DNA from: Cytobacillus sp. FSL H8-0458
GTDB lineage: Bacteria; Bacillota; Bacilli; Bacillales; Cytobacillaceae
DNA: 64,000 nt
Assembly (NCBI RefSeq): GCF_038002165.1
Contig: NZ_JBBOBR010000001.1
Location: 1,178,001 to 1,242,000, forward strand
Reading direction: 5' to 3'
The translations under genes and the position numbers were made by a program. Positions 25,470-34,459 of this stretch are shown here, piece by piece; the stretch's first letter is position 1, and the number at the start of each line of letters is the position of its first letter. The notes beneath the pieces were generated by a model. That model searched no databases. It was not told the origin of the DNA and was given only the letters and a program-made list of their open reading frames with translations.

Positions 25470-25498
25470 TTGAAATTATGAACTTATCAATCTATAAT
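25470..25498 (+). promoter_or_regulatory. Sigma-A promoter of the oligopeptide-type ABC operon
   Basis: TTGAAA (25470-25475), a 17-bp spacer and TATAAT (25493-25498). It leaves an untranslated leader of about 160 bases before the TTG start. The rest of the 350-bp gap is AT-rich without other clear features. Confidence 0.65.
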
Positions 25499-25664
25499 AA
25501 ATTTAATTATTTTCATCAGTGGAGAAAATAATGCGTATAAAAACTTAAATATTGCGAAATACATATAAATTTTACGTATTTAATAACATGGTGAAAATAA
25601 GTTTTTTTAGATTTAAACATCTTAGAAATGCAAAAAGACAAAATTGTTCGAGGGGGAAAGCAAT

Positions 25665-27248
25665 TTGAGAAGGGTAAACGTGTGGAAAATGCTGTTTGTT
25701 GCTTTTGTATCTGCAATTTTACTGGCTGGCTGTTCCAGCGAAGAAAGCGGAGGAACTTCTGAAAAGGAGAATTCAGGGAAATCAGCAAGCGGCAAGGATC
25801 AGGAGTTAGTCATTGCTGTTAATGAAAACTTCATTTCAATGGACCCGCATAATACGGGAGATACGAATTCAAATTCCGTCCAGACGGCTATGCTAGAGGG
25901 ACTGCTGGGATCGGATGAAGAAGGGCAAATCATTCCGCAGCTGGCTGAGGAATACAGTGTCAGTGATGATGCACTGGAATATACTTTCAAGCTTCGTCAG
26001 GGTGTTACCTTCCATGATGGGGAGCCGTTCAATGCAGAAGCGGTTAAAACCAGCTTTGAAAGGATTATGAAGGATGAAAGCCTTCGTTTAAACAGCCGCG
26101 GATTTAATCTTATTACCAGCATTGATGTAATTGATGAGTATCAAATTAAAGTCACTTTAAAAGAACCATATGCAGGTATGCTGACAAGATTTGTTTCCGC
26201 TAAAATCCTAAGCCCGAAGCTGATCAATGACTCTTCCAGCGATATCGGCAAAACACCGGTTGGCACCGGTCCATTCAAGTTTGTGGAATGGGTTCAGGGG
26301 GACCATTTAACAGTTGAAAGATTTGATGATTATTGGAATAAGGCTGATCGTGTGAAAAAGATTACGTACAAGCCTGTTCCGGAAAATGGCTCTCGTGTAG
26401 CTATGCTGAAAACAGGCGAAGCACATGTGATCTATCCAGCGCCAGTACAAAACCTAAAGGAATTGGAGAGCAATTCAGACGTTGAAATTCATAAAATTCC
26501 TTCCACGATTGCCCGATATGTATCCATCAATACGATGAAAGAACCGTATGATGATGTCCGCATTCGCCAGGCCATTAACTATGCTGTGAATAAAGAGGCA
26601 TTTATAAGTGTTGTCAATTCCGGCTACGGCTTGCCGCTGGACTCGATTATTCCAAGTAAAACCCAGTTTTACTCCAAACAGGAAGCCTATGATCACAACA
26701 TTGATAAAGCAAAGGAATTGATGAAAGAGGCTGGATTTGAAAAAGGCTTCAAAGCTGAAATATGGGGCAACACCAATTCCGACACATTGAAGGGAATGCA
26801 GTTTATCCAGCAGCAATTAAAAGAAATTGGGATTACAGTTGAGATTAAGTCAATGGAAGAAGGCACGTTGTCAGATGAAATATATGGAGCTCAGACACCG
26901 GAAGAGGCAAAGGTGCAAATGTGGTATGTCAGCTGGTCTGCGTATCCTTCCGACACCACTAATGCAACGAAGCCATTGTTCAGCAGCAGCTCATTCCCGC
27001 CGGATGGAGCGAATACTGCATACTACAAAAATGATGATGTAGATAAGTGGATTACAGAGGTGAATCAAACTCCAGATCCTGACAAGCAGGCAGAAATCTA
27101 CAATAATATTCAGTCAACTATCTACAAGGATGCACCTTGGATCTTCCTTGGGGTAGATGAGATTCTTGCAGGTTCAAGATCAAATGTCGATGGTGTCTTC
27201 ATTTCTCCAACAGGCGGAATTAATGTGACAGACGCCAATCTTAAGTAA
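25665..27248 (+). CDS. Oligopeptide/glutathione-type ABC transporter substrate-binding lipoprotein
   Basis: A 527-aa SBP_bac_5 family lipoprotein. The signal peptide has lipobox L-L-A-G-C; the mature part carries M-D-P-H-N-T-G-D, the family signature F-K-L-R-Q-G-V-T-F-H-D-G-E-P-F-N-A-E, G-T-G-P-F-K-F-V-E-W and V-R-I-R-Q-A-I-N-Y-A-V-N-K. The closest recognised type is GsiB/DppA-like. TTG 25665 follows AGGGGGAAAG; an upstream TTG at 25644 precedes that site. Together with two permeases and two ATPases it forms a complete importer. The downstream sugar and amide enzymes suggest that the ligand is not a plain peptide. Confidence 0.9.
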   Translation: MRRVNVWKMLFVAFVSAILLAGCSSEESGGTSEKENSGKSASGKDQELVIAVNENFISMDPHNTGDTNSNSVQTAMLEGLLGSDEEGQIIPQLAEEYSVSDDALEYTFKLRQGVTFHDGEPFNAEAVKTSFERIMKDESLRLNSRGFNLITSIDVIDEYQIKVTLKEPYAGMLTRFVSAKILSPKLINDSSSDIGKTPVGTGPFKFVEWVQGDHLTVERFDDYWNKADRVKKITYKPVPENGSRVAMLKTGEAHVIYPAPVQNLKELESNSDVEIHKIPSTIARYVSINTMKEPYDDVRIRQAINYAVNKEAFISVVNSGYGLPLDSIIPSKTQFYSKQEAYDHNIDKAKELMKEAGFEKGFKAEIWGNTNSDTLKGMQFIQQQLKEIGITVEIKSMEEGTLSDEIYGAQTPEEAKVQMWYVSWSAYPSDTTNATKPLFSSSSFPPDGANTAYYKNDDVDKWITEVNQTPDPDKQAEIYNNIQSTIYKDAPWIFLGVDEILAGSRSNVDGVFISPTGGINVTDANLK

Positions 27249-27321
27249 AAGCAGGGCAAGCAGAAGAGGCAAAGGCTGACAATATCCAATGCCTCTTCCT
27301 TCTAAGAAAGGGGTTTTCATT

Positions 27322-28245
27322 TTGCTTCAATATATCTTGAAGAGAATCCTGGAAATGATCCCGATCCTATTTATTGTTTCCATATTAATCTTTTTCTTCA
27401 CTCATTTAATTCCCGGAGATCCTGCCAGATTAGTAGCAGGAAAGGATGCAACTCTTGATGAGGTCAATATTATCAGGGCAGAACTGGGGCTGGATAAACC
27501 GATTTGGGATCAATACATTACATACATGAGCAATTTATTTCAAGGAGATTTGGGGACTTCCTTAAAAACAGGCCTTCCGGTTTCAGAGATGTTTGCAGAC
27601 CGTTTTATGCCCTCCGTCTATTTAACGTTCATGAGTATGGGCTGGGCATTGGTGCTTGGTTTGTTAATAGGAACATTATCAGCGGTATTCAAAAATAAAT
27701 GGCCGGATTATCTTGGGATGGTCACAGCTGTTTCGGGAATTTCCATGCCGGGATTCTGGCTTGGTTTGATTCTTATTCAGATTTTTTCTGTCCAGCTCGG
27801 ATGGTTTCCAACAGGCGGAGCAGAGAGCTGGAAAAGCTATATATTGCCTTCTATCACTTTAGGGGCAGGAATTATGTCCATGCTTGCCAGGTTTACCCGG
27901 TCATCTTTGCTTGAGACGTTAAGAGCCGATTTTATCCGGACGGGAAGAGCGAAAGGATTAAAAGAATCTGTAGTTATTCCAAAACATGCACTTAGAAACT
28001 CTTTAATTCCTGTCGTAACTATTGCCGGGCTGCAGTTTGGCTTCCTGCTGGGCGGATCGGTTGTCGTGGAGACTGTTTTTAGCTTTCCGGGGATGGGACG
28101 ATTGCTGATCGACTCCATTGCCTTCAGGGACTATCCAGTCATTCAGGCGGAGCTATTGCTATTTTCCATCGAATTTATTCTTGTTAATTTAATCGTAGAT
28201 ATTATGTACAGTATGCTGAATCCGAAGATACGCTACGTTTCCTAG
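27322..28245 (+). CDS. Oligopeptide-type ABC transporter permease (DppB/GsiC-like)
   Basis: A 307-aa permease with the DppB-type start L-L-Q-Y-I-L-K-R-I-L-E-M-I-P-I-L, the T-H-L-I-P-G-D-P-A segment, about six helices and the coupling-loop region R-T-G-R-A-K-G-L-K-E-S-V-V-I-P-K-H-A-L-R-N. TTG 27322 has AAAGGGG upstream at 8 bp; the frame opens at 27289 without a ribosome site. Confidence 0.92.
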   Translation: MLQYILKRILEMIPILFIVSILIFFFTHLIPGDPARLVAGKDATLDEVNIIRAELGLDKPIWDQYITYMSNLFQGDLGTSLKTGLPVSEMFADRFMPSVYLTFMSMGWALVLGLLIGTLSAVFKNKWPDYLGMVTAVSGISMPGFWLGLILIQIFSVQLGWFPTGGAESWKSYILPSITLGAGIMSMLARFTRSSLLETLRADFIRTGRAKGLKESVVIPKHALRNSLIPVVTIAGLQFGFLLGGSVVVETVFSFPGMGRLLIDSIAFRDYPVIQAELLLFSIEFILVNLIVDIMYSMLNPKIRYVS

Positions 28246-28257
28246 AGGAGGGGAATC

Positions 28258-29154
28258 ATGGAAATCATAAAAGAAGTTAATACCTATACCCCAGTGATTC
28301 CAAAGAAAAAATACTCACCTGTTAAAGAATTCTTTAAGAATTGGAAAAAGCAAAAAATGGCATTTGGGGCAAGCATTTTTATACTGCTGCTAATTATCAT
28401 TGCCATCATTGGGCCCTATATTGCACCCTATGATCCGTATGAGCCTGATTATAATACGACGCTGCAGGGTCCAAGCAATGAACATTTGGCAGGCACGGAT
28501 GAATACGGCCGCGATATTTTCAGCCGCTTGCTCGTCGGTGCAAGAATCTCGCTTGGTGTCAGTTTTCTGGCTGTTTTTTTGGGAGCGGCTGGAGGAATCA
28601 TTCTTGGCCTGATGAGCGGTTATTTTGGCGGCTGGCTGGATCGGCTTATTATGCGCGGCAGTGATGTTATGTTTGCGTTTCCGGATCTGCTGCTGGCAAT
28701 CGCCATTGTGGCCATCTTAGGACCGGGATTAACAAATGTGGTAATTGCCGTGTCCATTTTCAGCATACCATCTTTTGCAAGACTGGTGAGGGGATCGACT
28801 TTAGAGGGGAAAGAGACCGTCTTTGTCGAAGCGGCGAAATCAATGGGAGCCTCGCACAGGAGGATTATGTTCAAGCATATTTTTCCTGAAACCCTTGGAA
28901 GCTTAATCGTATTTATTACGATGAGAATTGGAACGGCGATCTTAGCGGCCTCCAGTTTGAGTTTTCTGGGTCTCGGTGCCAGTCCTGAAACACCGGATTG
29001 GGGTGCTATGCTCAGCCTTGGACGTGATTATTTAGGAACAGCTTCCCATGTTGTCATGATGCCGGGATTAGCGATCTTTTTGACTGTTCTTGCTTTCAAT
29101 CTTGTCGGAGATGGGCTCAGGGATGTCCTGGACCCTAAAACGAAGAATGAGTAA
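28258..29154 (+). CDS. Oligopeptide-type ABC transporter permease (DppC/GsiD-like)
   Basis: A 298-aa permease with the cytoplasmic N-terminal arm, a helix near residues 38-58, the DppC motif G-T-D-E-Y-G-R-D-I-F-S-R-L and the coupling loop E-A-A-K-S-M-G-A-S-H-R-R-I-M-F-K-H-I-F-P. It is 12 bp after the first permease gene and forms the heterodimeric channel with it. Confidence 0.92.
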   Translation: MEIIKEVNTYTPVIPKKKYSPVKEFFKNWKKQKMAFGASIFILLLIIIAIIGPYIAPYDPYEPDYNTTLQGPSNEHLAGTDEYGRDIFSRLLVGARISLGVSFLAVFLGAAGGIILGLMSGYFGGWLDRLIMRGSDVMFAFPDLLLAIAIVAILGPGLTNVVIAVSIFSIPSFARLVRGSTLEGKETVFVEAAKSMGASHRRIMFKHIFPETLGSLIVFITMRIGTAILAASSLSFLGLGASPETPDWGAMLSLGRDYLGTASHVVMMPGLAIFLTVLAFNLVGDGLRDVLDPKTKNE

Positions 29155-29169
29155 GGGAGATTGAAGAAA

Positions 29170-30159
29170 ATGGAGAAGCTATTGCAGGTAAGCAGGCTGG
29201 AGACGCAATTTACTAAGGATAAGGAAAAACTGAAGATTTTGCGGGGCGTCAGTTTTCATATCAATAAAGGAGAGGTACTCGGGCTCGTAGGGGAATCCGG
29301 CTGCGGCAAAAGTCTAACCTCCCTGTCGATCATGAAATTATTTAAAGGCACAAGCGGAGAAATATCGGGCGGAAGCATTTCCTTCAAGGGTGAAGATCTT
29401 ACTCATAAAACAGAGAGGGAAATGAGAAAGATCCGCGGAAAACAAATGGCCATGATTTTTCAGGAGCCGATGACTTCATTAAATCCCGTCATGAAAATAG
29501 GGGAACAGCTGCTGGAGCCTATCCGGCTGCATCTTGATTTAAACGAAAAACAGGCGAAGGAGCATGTGATTTTTATTTTAAAGAAAGTCGGAATCCCCCG
29601 GGCGGAAGAAATCGTTTATGAATTTCCCCATCAGCTGTCTGGAGGGATGCGGCAAAGGATTATGATTGCGATGGCCATGTCCTGCAATCCGCAGCTTCTA
29701 ATAGCAGATGAGCCGACGACTGCACTGGATGTAACGATTCAGGCGCAGATACTGGAATTGATGAAACAGCTGCAGCGGGAGGAAGGAATGTCCGTTCTAT
29801 TGATTACCCATGATCTGGGTGTAGTGGCGGAAATGTGTGACCGGGTAGCAGTCATGTATGCAGGCCGGGTAGTGGAGGAAGCAAATGTTTTCGATTTATT
29901 TGAAAGCCCGAAGCATCCTTATACGAAAGGACTGATAGGATCTGTTCCAAAAATCGGGCAGAGGAAGGATAAACTGACATCCATTAAAGGGAATGTGCCC
30001 GATCCCGGCAATATGCCAAAGGGCTGCAAATTTGCTCCAAGATGCAATGAGGCCATGGCTATTTGTTTTGAAGAAGAGCCGAATGCCACTGATCTGGGAA
30101 ATGGGAGAAAGTGCAGCTGCTGGATGATTGAAGAAGGGAGGAAGAATGTATATGCCTGA
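29170..30159 (+). CDS. Oligopeptide-type ABC transporter ATPase (DppD-like)
   Basis: A 329-aa ATPase: Walker A G-E-S-G-C-G-K-S, signature L-S-G-G-M-R-Q-R, Walker B L-L-I-A-D-E-P-T-T-A-L-D, H-loop L-I-T-H-D-L-G. The C-terminal oligopeptide-transporter extension has the Cys-rich pattern C-K-F-A-P-R-C-N-E-A-M-A-I-C typical of DppD/OppD iron-sulfur or structural cysteines. ATG 29170 gives normal spacing to AAGGGAG; TTG 29161 would be too close. Confidence 0.9.
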   Translation: MEKLLQVSRLETQFTKDKEKLKILRGVSFHINKGEVLGLVGESGCGKSLTSLSIMKLFKGTSGEISGGSISFKGEDLTHKTEREMRKIRGKQMAMIFQEPMTSLNPVMKIGEQLLEPIRLHLDLNEKQAKEHVIFILKKVGIPRAEEIVYEFPHQLSGGMRQRIMIAMAMSCNPQLLIADEPTTALDVTIQAQILELMKQLQREEGMSVLLITHDLGVVAEMCDRVAVMYAGRVVEEANVFDLFESPKHPYTKGLIGSVPKIGQRKDKLTSIKGNVPDPGNMPKGCKFAPRCNEAMAICFEEEPNATDLGNGRKCSCWMIEEGRKNVYA

Positions 30160-31120
30160 GACACTGCTGAAAATAAACGGGCTGAAAAAGTCATTCATGC
30201 TTCCGGGCGGCATGTTTGCCAAAAAGAGATCATTAAAGGCAGTCCATGATGTGTCTTTCCGCATCGAGCAGGGAACTACATACAGCCTGGTTGGAGAAAG
30301 CGGGTGCGGCAAGTCCACAACAGGACGGCTGATCTCAAGGCTGCTGACTCCCAATCACGGTGAAATCTGGATTGATGGCGAAGAAATTTCACAAAAGAAA
30401 GAATCACAGCTGAAATTGGTGCGAAAGAAGGTGCAGATGATCTTTCAAGACCCCTACGCATCTCTTAATCCAAGAATGAAAGTAAGAGAGATTATTGCCG
30501 AACCTCTTGTGATCCATACGAAACTATCAAAAACGGAACGTAATAGATTAGTTAGCGAAATGCTGGAAGTCGTTGGACTGACAGAGCATCATGCTGACAG
30601 GTATGCTCATGAATTCAGCGGCGGACAGCGCCAGCGGATCGGCATAGCGAGGGCGCTGATTATGAAGCCTAAGCTCATTATAGCGGATGAACCCGTATCA
30701 GCTCTTGATGTTTCCATTCAATCTCAAATCCTTAACTTATTAAAGGATTTGCAGACTGAATTTAATCTTACCTACCTATTTATTTCACATGATTTAAGTG
30801 TAGTCGAACACATCAGCGACAGCATCGGGGTCATGTATCTTGGCACCATCGTAGAATCGGGACCGAAGGATGTCATCTTCTCAAATCCGCAGCATCCTTA
30901 TACAAAAGCACTGCTGTCTTCTGTGCCAGTTCCGGATCCAAGGCTGAGAAGGGAGCGTATTGTCCTGCAGGGAGACTTGCCGAGTCCGGTTAACCCGCCT
31001 TCCGGGTGCCGTTTTCATACGAGATGTCCTGCATGTATGGATATTTGCAGAACAGTGGAACCAGAGGTGAAAAAAGGACTGGCTGATGATCATTTTGTTG
31101 CATGTCATTTAATAGATTAG
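30146..31120 (+). CDS. Oligopeptide-type ABC transporter ATPase (DppF-like)
   Basis: A 324-aa ATPase with Walker A G-E-S-G-C-G-K-S-T, M-I-F-Q-D-P-Y-A-S-L-N-P-R-M, signature F-S-G-G-Q-R-Q-R and Walker B L-I-I-A-D-E-P-V-S-A-L-D. The C-terminal extension is C-R-F-H-T-R-C-P-A-C-M-D-I-C. It overlaps the previous ATPase gene by 14 bp. The start could be ATG 30146 or ATG 30152; GGGAGG is 4 or 10 bases away. Confidence 0.9.
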   Translation: MYMPETLLKINGLKKSFMLPGGMFAKKRSLKAVHDVSFRIEQGTTYSLVGESGCGKSTTGRLISRLLTPNHGEIWIDGEEISQKKESQLKLVRKKVQMIFQDPYASLNPRMKVREIIAEPLVIHTKLSKTERNRLVSEMLEVVGLTEHHADRYAHEFSGGQRQRIGIARALIMKPKLIIADEPVSALDVSIQSQILNLLKDLQTEFNLTYLFISHDLSVVEHISDSIGVMYLGTIVESGPKDVIFSNPQHPYTKALLSSVPVPDPRLRRERIVLQGDLPSPVNPPSGCRFHTRCPACMDICRTVEPEVKKGLADDHFVACHLID

Positions 31121-31186
31121 CCAAACCCATATTTAGTGCCGATTCAATGAGAGTTTTTCTAAAGGATTTTTCGAGCTGCAGGAATT

Positions 31187-31313
31187 TATCGTCACTTTGC
31201 CTTGTTTATCGGTCAACTTTTAATTACATCGGTCTGTTTTCGGAGATTTCGGTCAGAATTTAATTTTATCGGTCACATTTTATATATATCGGTCACTTGG
31301 CGGTATATCAGCA
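31187..31313. repeat. Short tandem array, exact 20-bp period, TATCGGTCA core
   Basis: The core recurs at 31187, 31207, 31227, 31247, 31267 and 31287, and in weak form at 31306. Variants are TATCGTCA, CATCGGTCT and TTTCGGTCA. It fills much of the 240-bp gap between the transporter genes and the first isomerase gene. It is related to the array at 13126-13200. Confidence 0.75.
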
Positions 31314-31360
31314 CTCCTGCGAATTCACTATAAATATACAAGAAATAGGAGAGGATTTTC

Positions 31361-32269
31361 ATGAAGGTTGGACTTAGCACGTACAGTTTAGTAAGAGAAT
31401 TAAGAGATGGCAATATGACGGTTCTGGATGTGATCGACTGGATTGCCGAAAATGGCGGGGAGCATATGGAAATTGTCCCTTATGGTTTTTCGGTTGTGGA
31501 TAATGCGGAGCTGGCACATCAAATTAAGACAAGAGCAGAATCAGCTGGGATTGAACTTTCTGCCTATTCTCTGCCGGCCAATTTTGTTCAGCCTACACAG
31601 GAAGCGTTCGAACAAGAAGTGGAGCGGCTGAAAGAGCATGTGGATATCGTTAATCTCATGGGCATTAAGATTATGCGCCATGATGTAACAGCATTTCAGC
31701 TTAAGCCGGAAGAAATGACCATTCACTATTTTGAAGAGCATTTTGATAAGTTAGTAGAAGGAAGCCGTCAAATCGCAGATTATGCAGCACAATACGGCAT
31801 TACGACAACCATTGAAAACCACGGATTCAATGTCCAATCGAGCGACCGGGTTCAGCGGGTCATTCATGAGGTGGACCGTCCTAACTTCAAAACAACTCTC
31901 GATGTCGGTAATTTCCTTTGCATTGATGAGGATCCGCTCGTTGGGGTGAAAAAGAATCTAAAATATGCTGCAACGGTCCATTTAAAAGATTTTTATATTC
32001 GCCCATATTTTGAGAATCCGGGTGATGGAGTCTGGTTCAGGACTGTAAATGAAAACTATCTGCGCGGAGCAATCGTCGGCCACGGAGATTTAAATATACG
32101 CGAGATTATTAGATTGATAAAGGGCTCCGGTTATGACGGTTATTTGACAGTGGAATTTGAGGGTATGGAAGATTGCAGGACTGGTTCCAAAATTGGCATG
32201 GATAATGTAAGAAGATTATGGAATGAAGTGCAGGCAGTGAATGAATCTAAGCCGGTTTTGAAAGGGTGA
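31361..32269 (+). CDS. Sugar phosphate isomerase/epimerase family protein (TIM barrel)
   Basis: A 302-aa AP-endonuclease-2-like TIM barrel. Metal-binding residues typical of the family appear in H-M-E-I-V-P-Y-G, R-H-D-V-T, T-I-E-N-H-G-F, T-L-D-V-G-N-F, H-L-K-D-F and Y-L-T-V-E-F-E-G. Such enzymes isomerise, epimerise or dehydrate sugars and inositols. It overlaps the next gene by 4 bp, so it acts in the same pathway as the Gfo/Idh oxidoreductase. The substrate is unknown. Confidence 0.88.
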   Translation: MKVGLSTYSLVRELRDGNMTVLDVIDWIAENGGEHMEIVPYGFSVVDNAELAHQIKTRAESAGIELSAYSLPANFVQPTQEAFEQEVERLKEHVDIVNLMGIKIMRHDVTAFQLKPEEMTIHYFEEHFDKLVEGSRQIADYAAQYGITTTIENHGFNVQSSDRVQRVIHEVDRPNFKTTLDVGNFLCIDEDPLVGVKKNLKYAATVHLKDFYIRPYFENPGDGVWFRTVNENYLRGAIVGHGDLNIREIIRLIKGSGYDGYLTVEFEGMEDCRTGSKIGMDNVRRLWNEVQAVNESKPVLKG

Positions 32270-33336
32270 AGAAAGTGGAGCCTTTAAGAGTCTGTATTAT
32301 AGGAGCCGGATCCATATCTGATATGCACTTCAAGTCCTTTGCCGTTAATTCTGATGCTGTCCTGTACGGGGTTTTTGATTATTCTTTAGAAAGAGCAGAA
32401 ACGAAAGCGCTGGAGTATGGTATCAGCCGTGTATATAAAAATATAGAAGAAGTATATAGTGATCCGAATGTCGATGCAGTAAGCATTTGCACCTGGAATA
32501 ATAGCCATGCGGAAATATCTGTTGGGGCACTAAACGCTGGAAAACATGTGCTGGTAGAAAAGCCTTTGGCCATGAATGTGGAAGAAGCGTTAAAAGTGGA
32601 AGAAGCTGTAAGGAATAGCGGAAAAACCCTGCAGGTAGGTTTCGTCCGGAGGTTTGCCACAAATACAAAAGTGCTGAAAGCTTTTGCTGATAACGGAACT
32701 TTGGGCGACATTTACTATGCTAAAGCATCATGCCTGCGCCGTCTGGGAAATCCCGGGGGATGGTTTGCAGACAAAGATCGCTCTGGGGGAGGTCCCTTAA
32801 TTGACCTGGGTGTCCATGTCATCGATGTGTGCTGGTACCTGATGGGCCGTCCCAAAGTGAAGTCGATCTCCGGGAATGTGTACAGTAAGCTGGGGAACAG
32901 AGGGAATGTCGAGAATTTACGCTTTTATAAAGCGGCAGATTATCAAAAAGACCGTAACACAGTAGAGGATTTGGCGAATGCACTGATTATGTTCGAAAAT
33001 GGCGCATCTTTATTTGTCGATGTATCCTTTACACTCCATGCAAAACAAGATGAAATTGGAGTCAAATTATATGGCACAAAAGGCGGAGCAGAACTGGAAC
33101 CTGAATTGGCCATTGTAAGGGAAGAAAATAACACCATTATAAATATTCACCCGCAGATAGATCATTTAACATTTGATTTTGCCAATGCCTTTCAGAATCA
33201 GATAGATTCCTTTGTTTCGAGCTGCATAACAGGAACAAATCCATTGGCGCCCGTTGAAGATGGGGTGGAAATGATGAAGATCCTCGCAGGCATTTATGAA
33301 GCGGCAGATAAGCGAAGTGAGGTGACGTTTGCTTAA
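32266..33336 (+). CDS. Gfo/Idh/MocA-family oxidoreductase
   Basis: A 356-aa NAD(P)-dependent dehydrogenase. The Rossmann start is I-I-G-A-G-S-I-S-D-M-H; the E-K-P-L-A motif supplies the conserved Lys-Pro; the catalytic-type D-L-G-V-H-V-I-D-V segment follows near residue 180. GTG 32266 overlaps the upstream stop (GTGA). Sandwiched between two isomerase-like proteins, it probably oxidises a sugar ring position so that a neighbouring enzyme can eliminate or isomerise; this is inference. Confidence 0.9.
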   Translation: MKKVEPLRVCIIGAGSISDMHFKSFAVNSDAVLYGVFDYSLERAETKALEYGISRVYKNIEEVYSDPNVDAVSICTWNNSHAEISVGALNAGKHVLVEKPLAMNVEEALKVEEAVRNSGKTLQVGFVRRFATNTKVLKAFADNGTLGDIYYAKASCLRRLGNPGGWFADKDRSGGGPLIDLGVHVIDVCWYLMGRPKVKSISGNVYSKLGNRGNVENLRFYKAADYQKDRNTVEDLANALIMFENGASLFVDVSFTLHAKQDEIGVKLYGTKGGAELEPELAIVREENNTIINIHPQIDHLTFDFANAFQNQIDSFVSSCITGTNPLAPVEDGVEMMKILAGIYEAADKRSEVTFA

Positions 33337-34225
33337 AATGGAGACTGTAAAACTCTCAAATAAGATTGGTGTAATGGTGGATAGTCTCAGGCTGCCCTTG
33401 TACGAAGGACTAAAAGTATGCAGGGATATGGGAGCTGATGGTGTACAAATATATGCGGTTGAAGGAGAAATGGCTCCTGAAAATATGGATCAGAACTCCC
33501 GGAAACAGCTTAAGAGCTATTTGGAATCCATTGGCCTGGAAATATCGGCACTTTGCGGTGACCTTGGAGGACATGGGTTTCAAAATGCTGTTCAAAACCC
33601 GGTTAAAATCGAAAAATCCAAACGCATTTTGGATCTCGCTGCAGAATTGGGAACAAATATTGTGACGACGCATATTGGCATTATTCCTGAGGAGCAGAAC
33701 AGCCCCATCTATGAAGCCATGCAGACAGCTTGTGAAGAACTGGCTGTTTATGCAAGCAGCATGAATGCTTACTTTGCCATTGAGACAGGGCCTGAACCAT
33801 CCGCCAGGCTCAAAAGTTTCCTGGATACACTGAGCACGAATGGGGTATCAGTAAATTTTGATCCGGCGAATATGGTGATGGTGACAGGAGATGACCCGGC
33901 AGATGGTGTCAGGCTTCTAAAGGATTATATTGTCCATACACATGTGAAGGATGGAAAGAGGCTTAAGCCTGCTGATCCCCGTGATGTATACGGGTTCCTT
34001 GGATATGGGGGCGGAACAGACCATGAGAAAATTGCCGAAATGGTTGCCTCAGGTGAATATTTTAGGGAGCTTCCGCTCGGAAAGGGGAACGTTGATTTCC
34101 AGGCTTACTTCAATGCTTTGACCGAAATTAATTATCAAGGCTACTTAACGATTGAAAGAGAAGTAGATCAAAATCCAATCCGTGATATTGCGGAAGCAGT
34201 AGAATTCATTAAAAGCTTTAGGTAA
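33329..34225 (+). CDS. Sugar phosphate isomerase/epimerase family protein (second)
   Basis: A 298-aa TIM-barrel protein with the metal residues in A-L-C-G-D-L-G-G, T-T-H-I-G-I-I-P, A-I-E-T-G-P-E-P, N-F-D-P-A-N-M-V, H-T-H-V-K-D-G and L-T-I-E-R-E-V. It is only distantly similar to the first isomerase-like protein of the operon. The start is TTG 33329, overlapping the oxidoreductase end, or ATG 33338; both can use GAGGTGA. It is the last gene before a 234-bp gap and the ROK gene. Confidence 0.87.
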   Translation: MLKMETVKLSNKIGVMVDSLRLPLYEGLKVCRDMGADGVQIYAVEGEMAPENMDQNSRKQLKSYLESIGLEISALCGDLGGHGFQNAVQNPVKIEKSKRILDLAAELGTNIVTTHIGIIPEEQNSPIYEAMQTACEELAVYASSMNAYFAIETGPEPSARLKSFLDTLSTNGVSVNFDPANMVMVTGDDPADGVRLLKDYIVHTHVKDGKRLKPADPRDVYGFLGYGGGTDHEKIAEMVASGEYFRELPLGKGNVDFQAYFNALTEINYQGYLTIEREVDQNPIRDIAEAVEFIKSFR

Positions 34226-34279
34226 ATGGATTCATGCTTTGAACAAAGTGTATAATGAGATAGGGATTTCCAATGCAAT

Positions 34280-34317
34280 CTTCCAAAAGAGAAAAGTGAT
34301 GATTTCTCTTTTGGAAG
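34280..34317 (+). terminator. Perfect 15-bp hairpin between the isomerase and ROK genes
   Basis: CTTCCAAAAGAGAAA (34280-34294) pairs with TTTCTCTTTTGGAAG (34303-34317) around an 8-base loop. No T tract follows (CTTAAACG), so it may stabilise or process the mRNA rather than terminate it. The rest of the 234-bp gap holds an open but start-less frame (34259-34431) that looks like decayed coding DNA. Confidence 0.5.
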
Positions 34318-34459
34318 CTTAAACGAACTTGCACAGATAAGTGATCAAGTTTTAAAGGATGATGTTGGTTTTTCCAATGAAGGCGAGAGTCAACACGATT
34401 CTTTAAATGAACCTTCAGAGTTGGAAGTCTAAATCTGCAGGCATAAAGAAGGTAGGATA

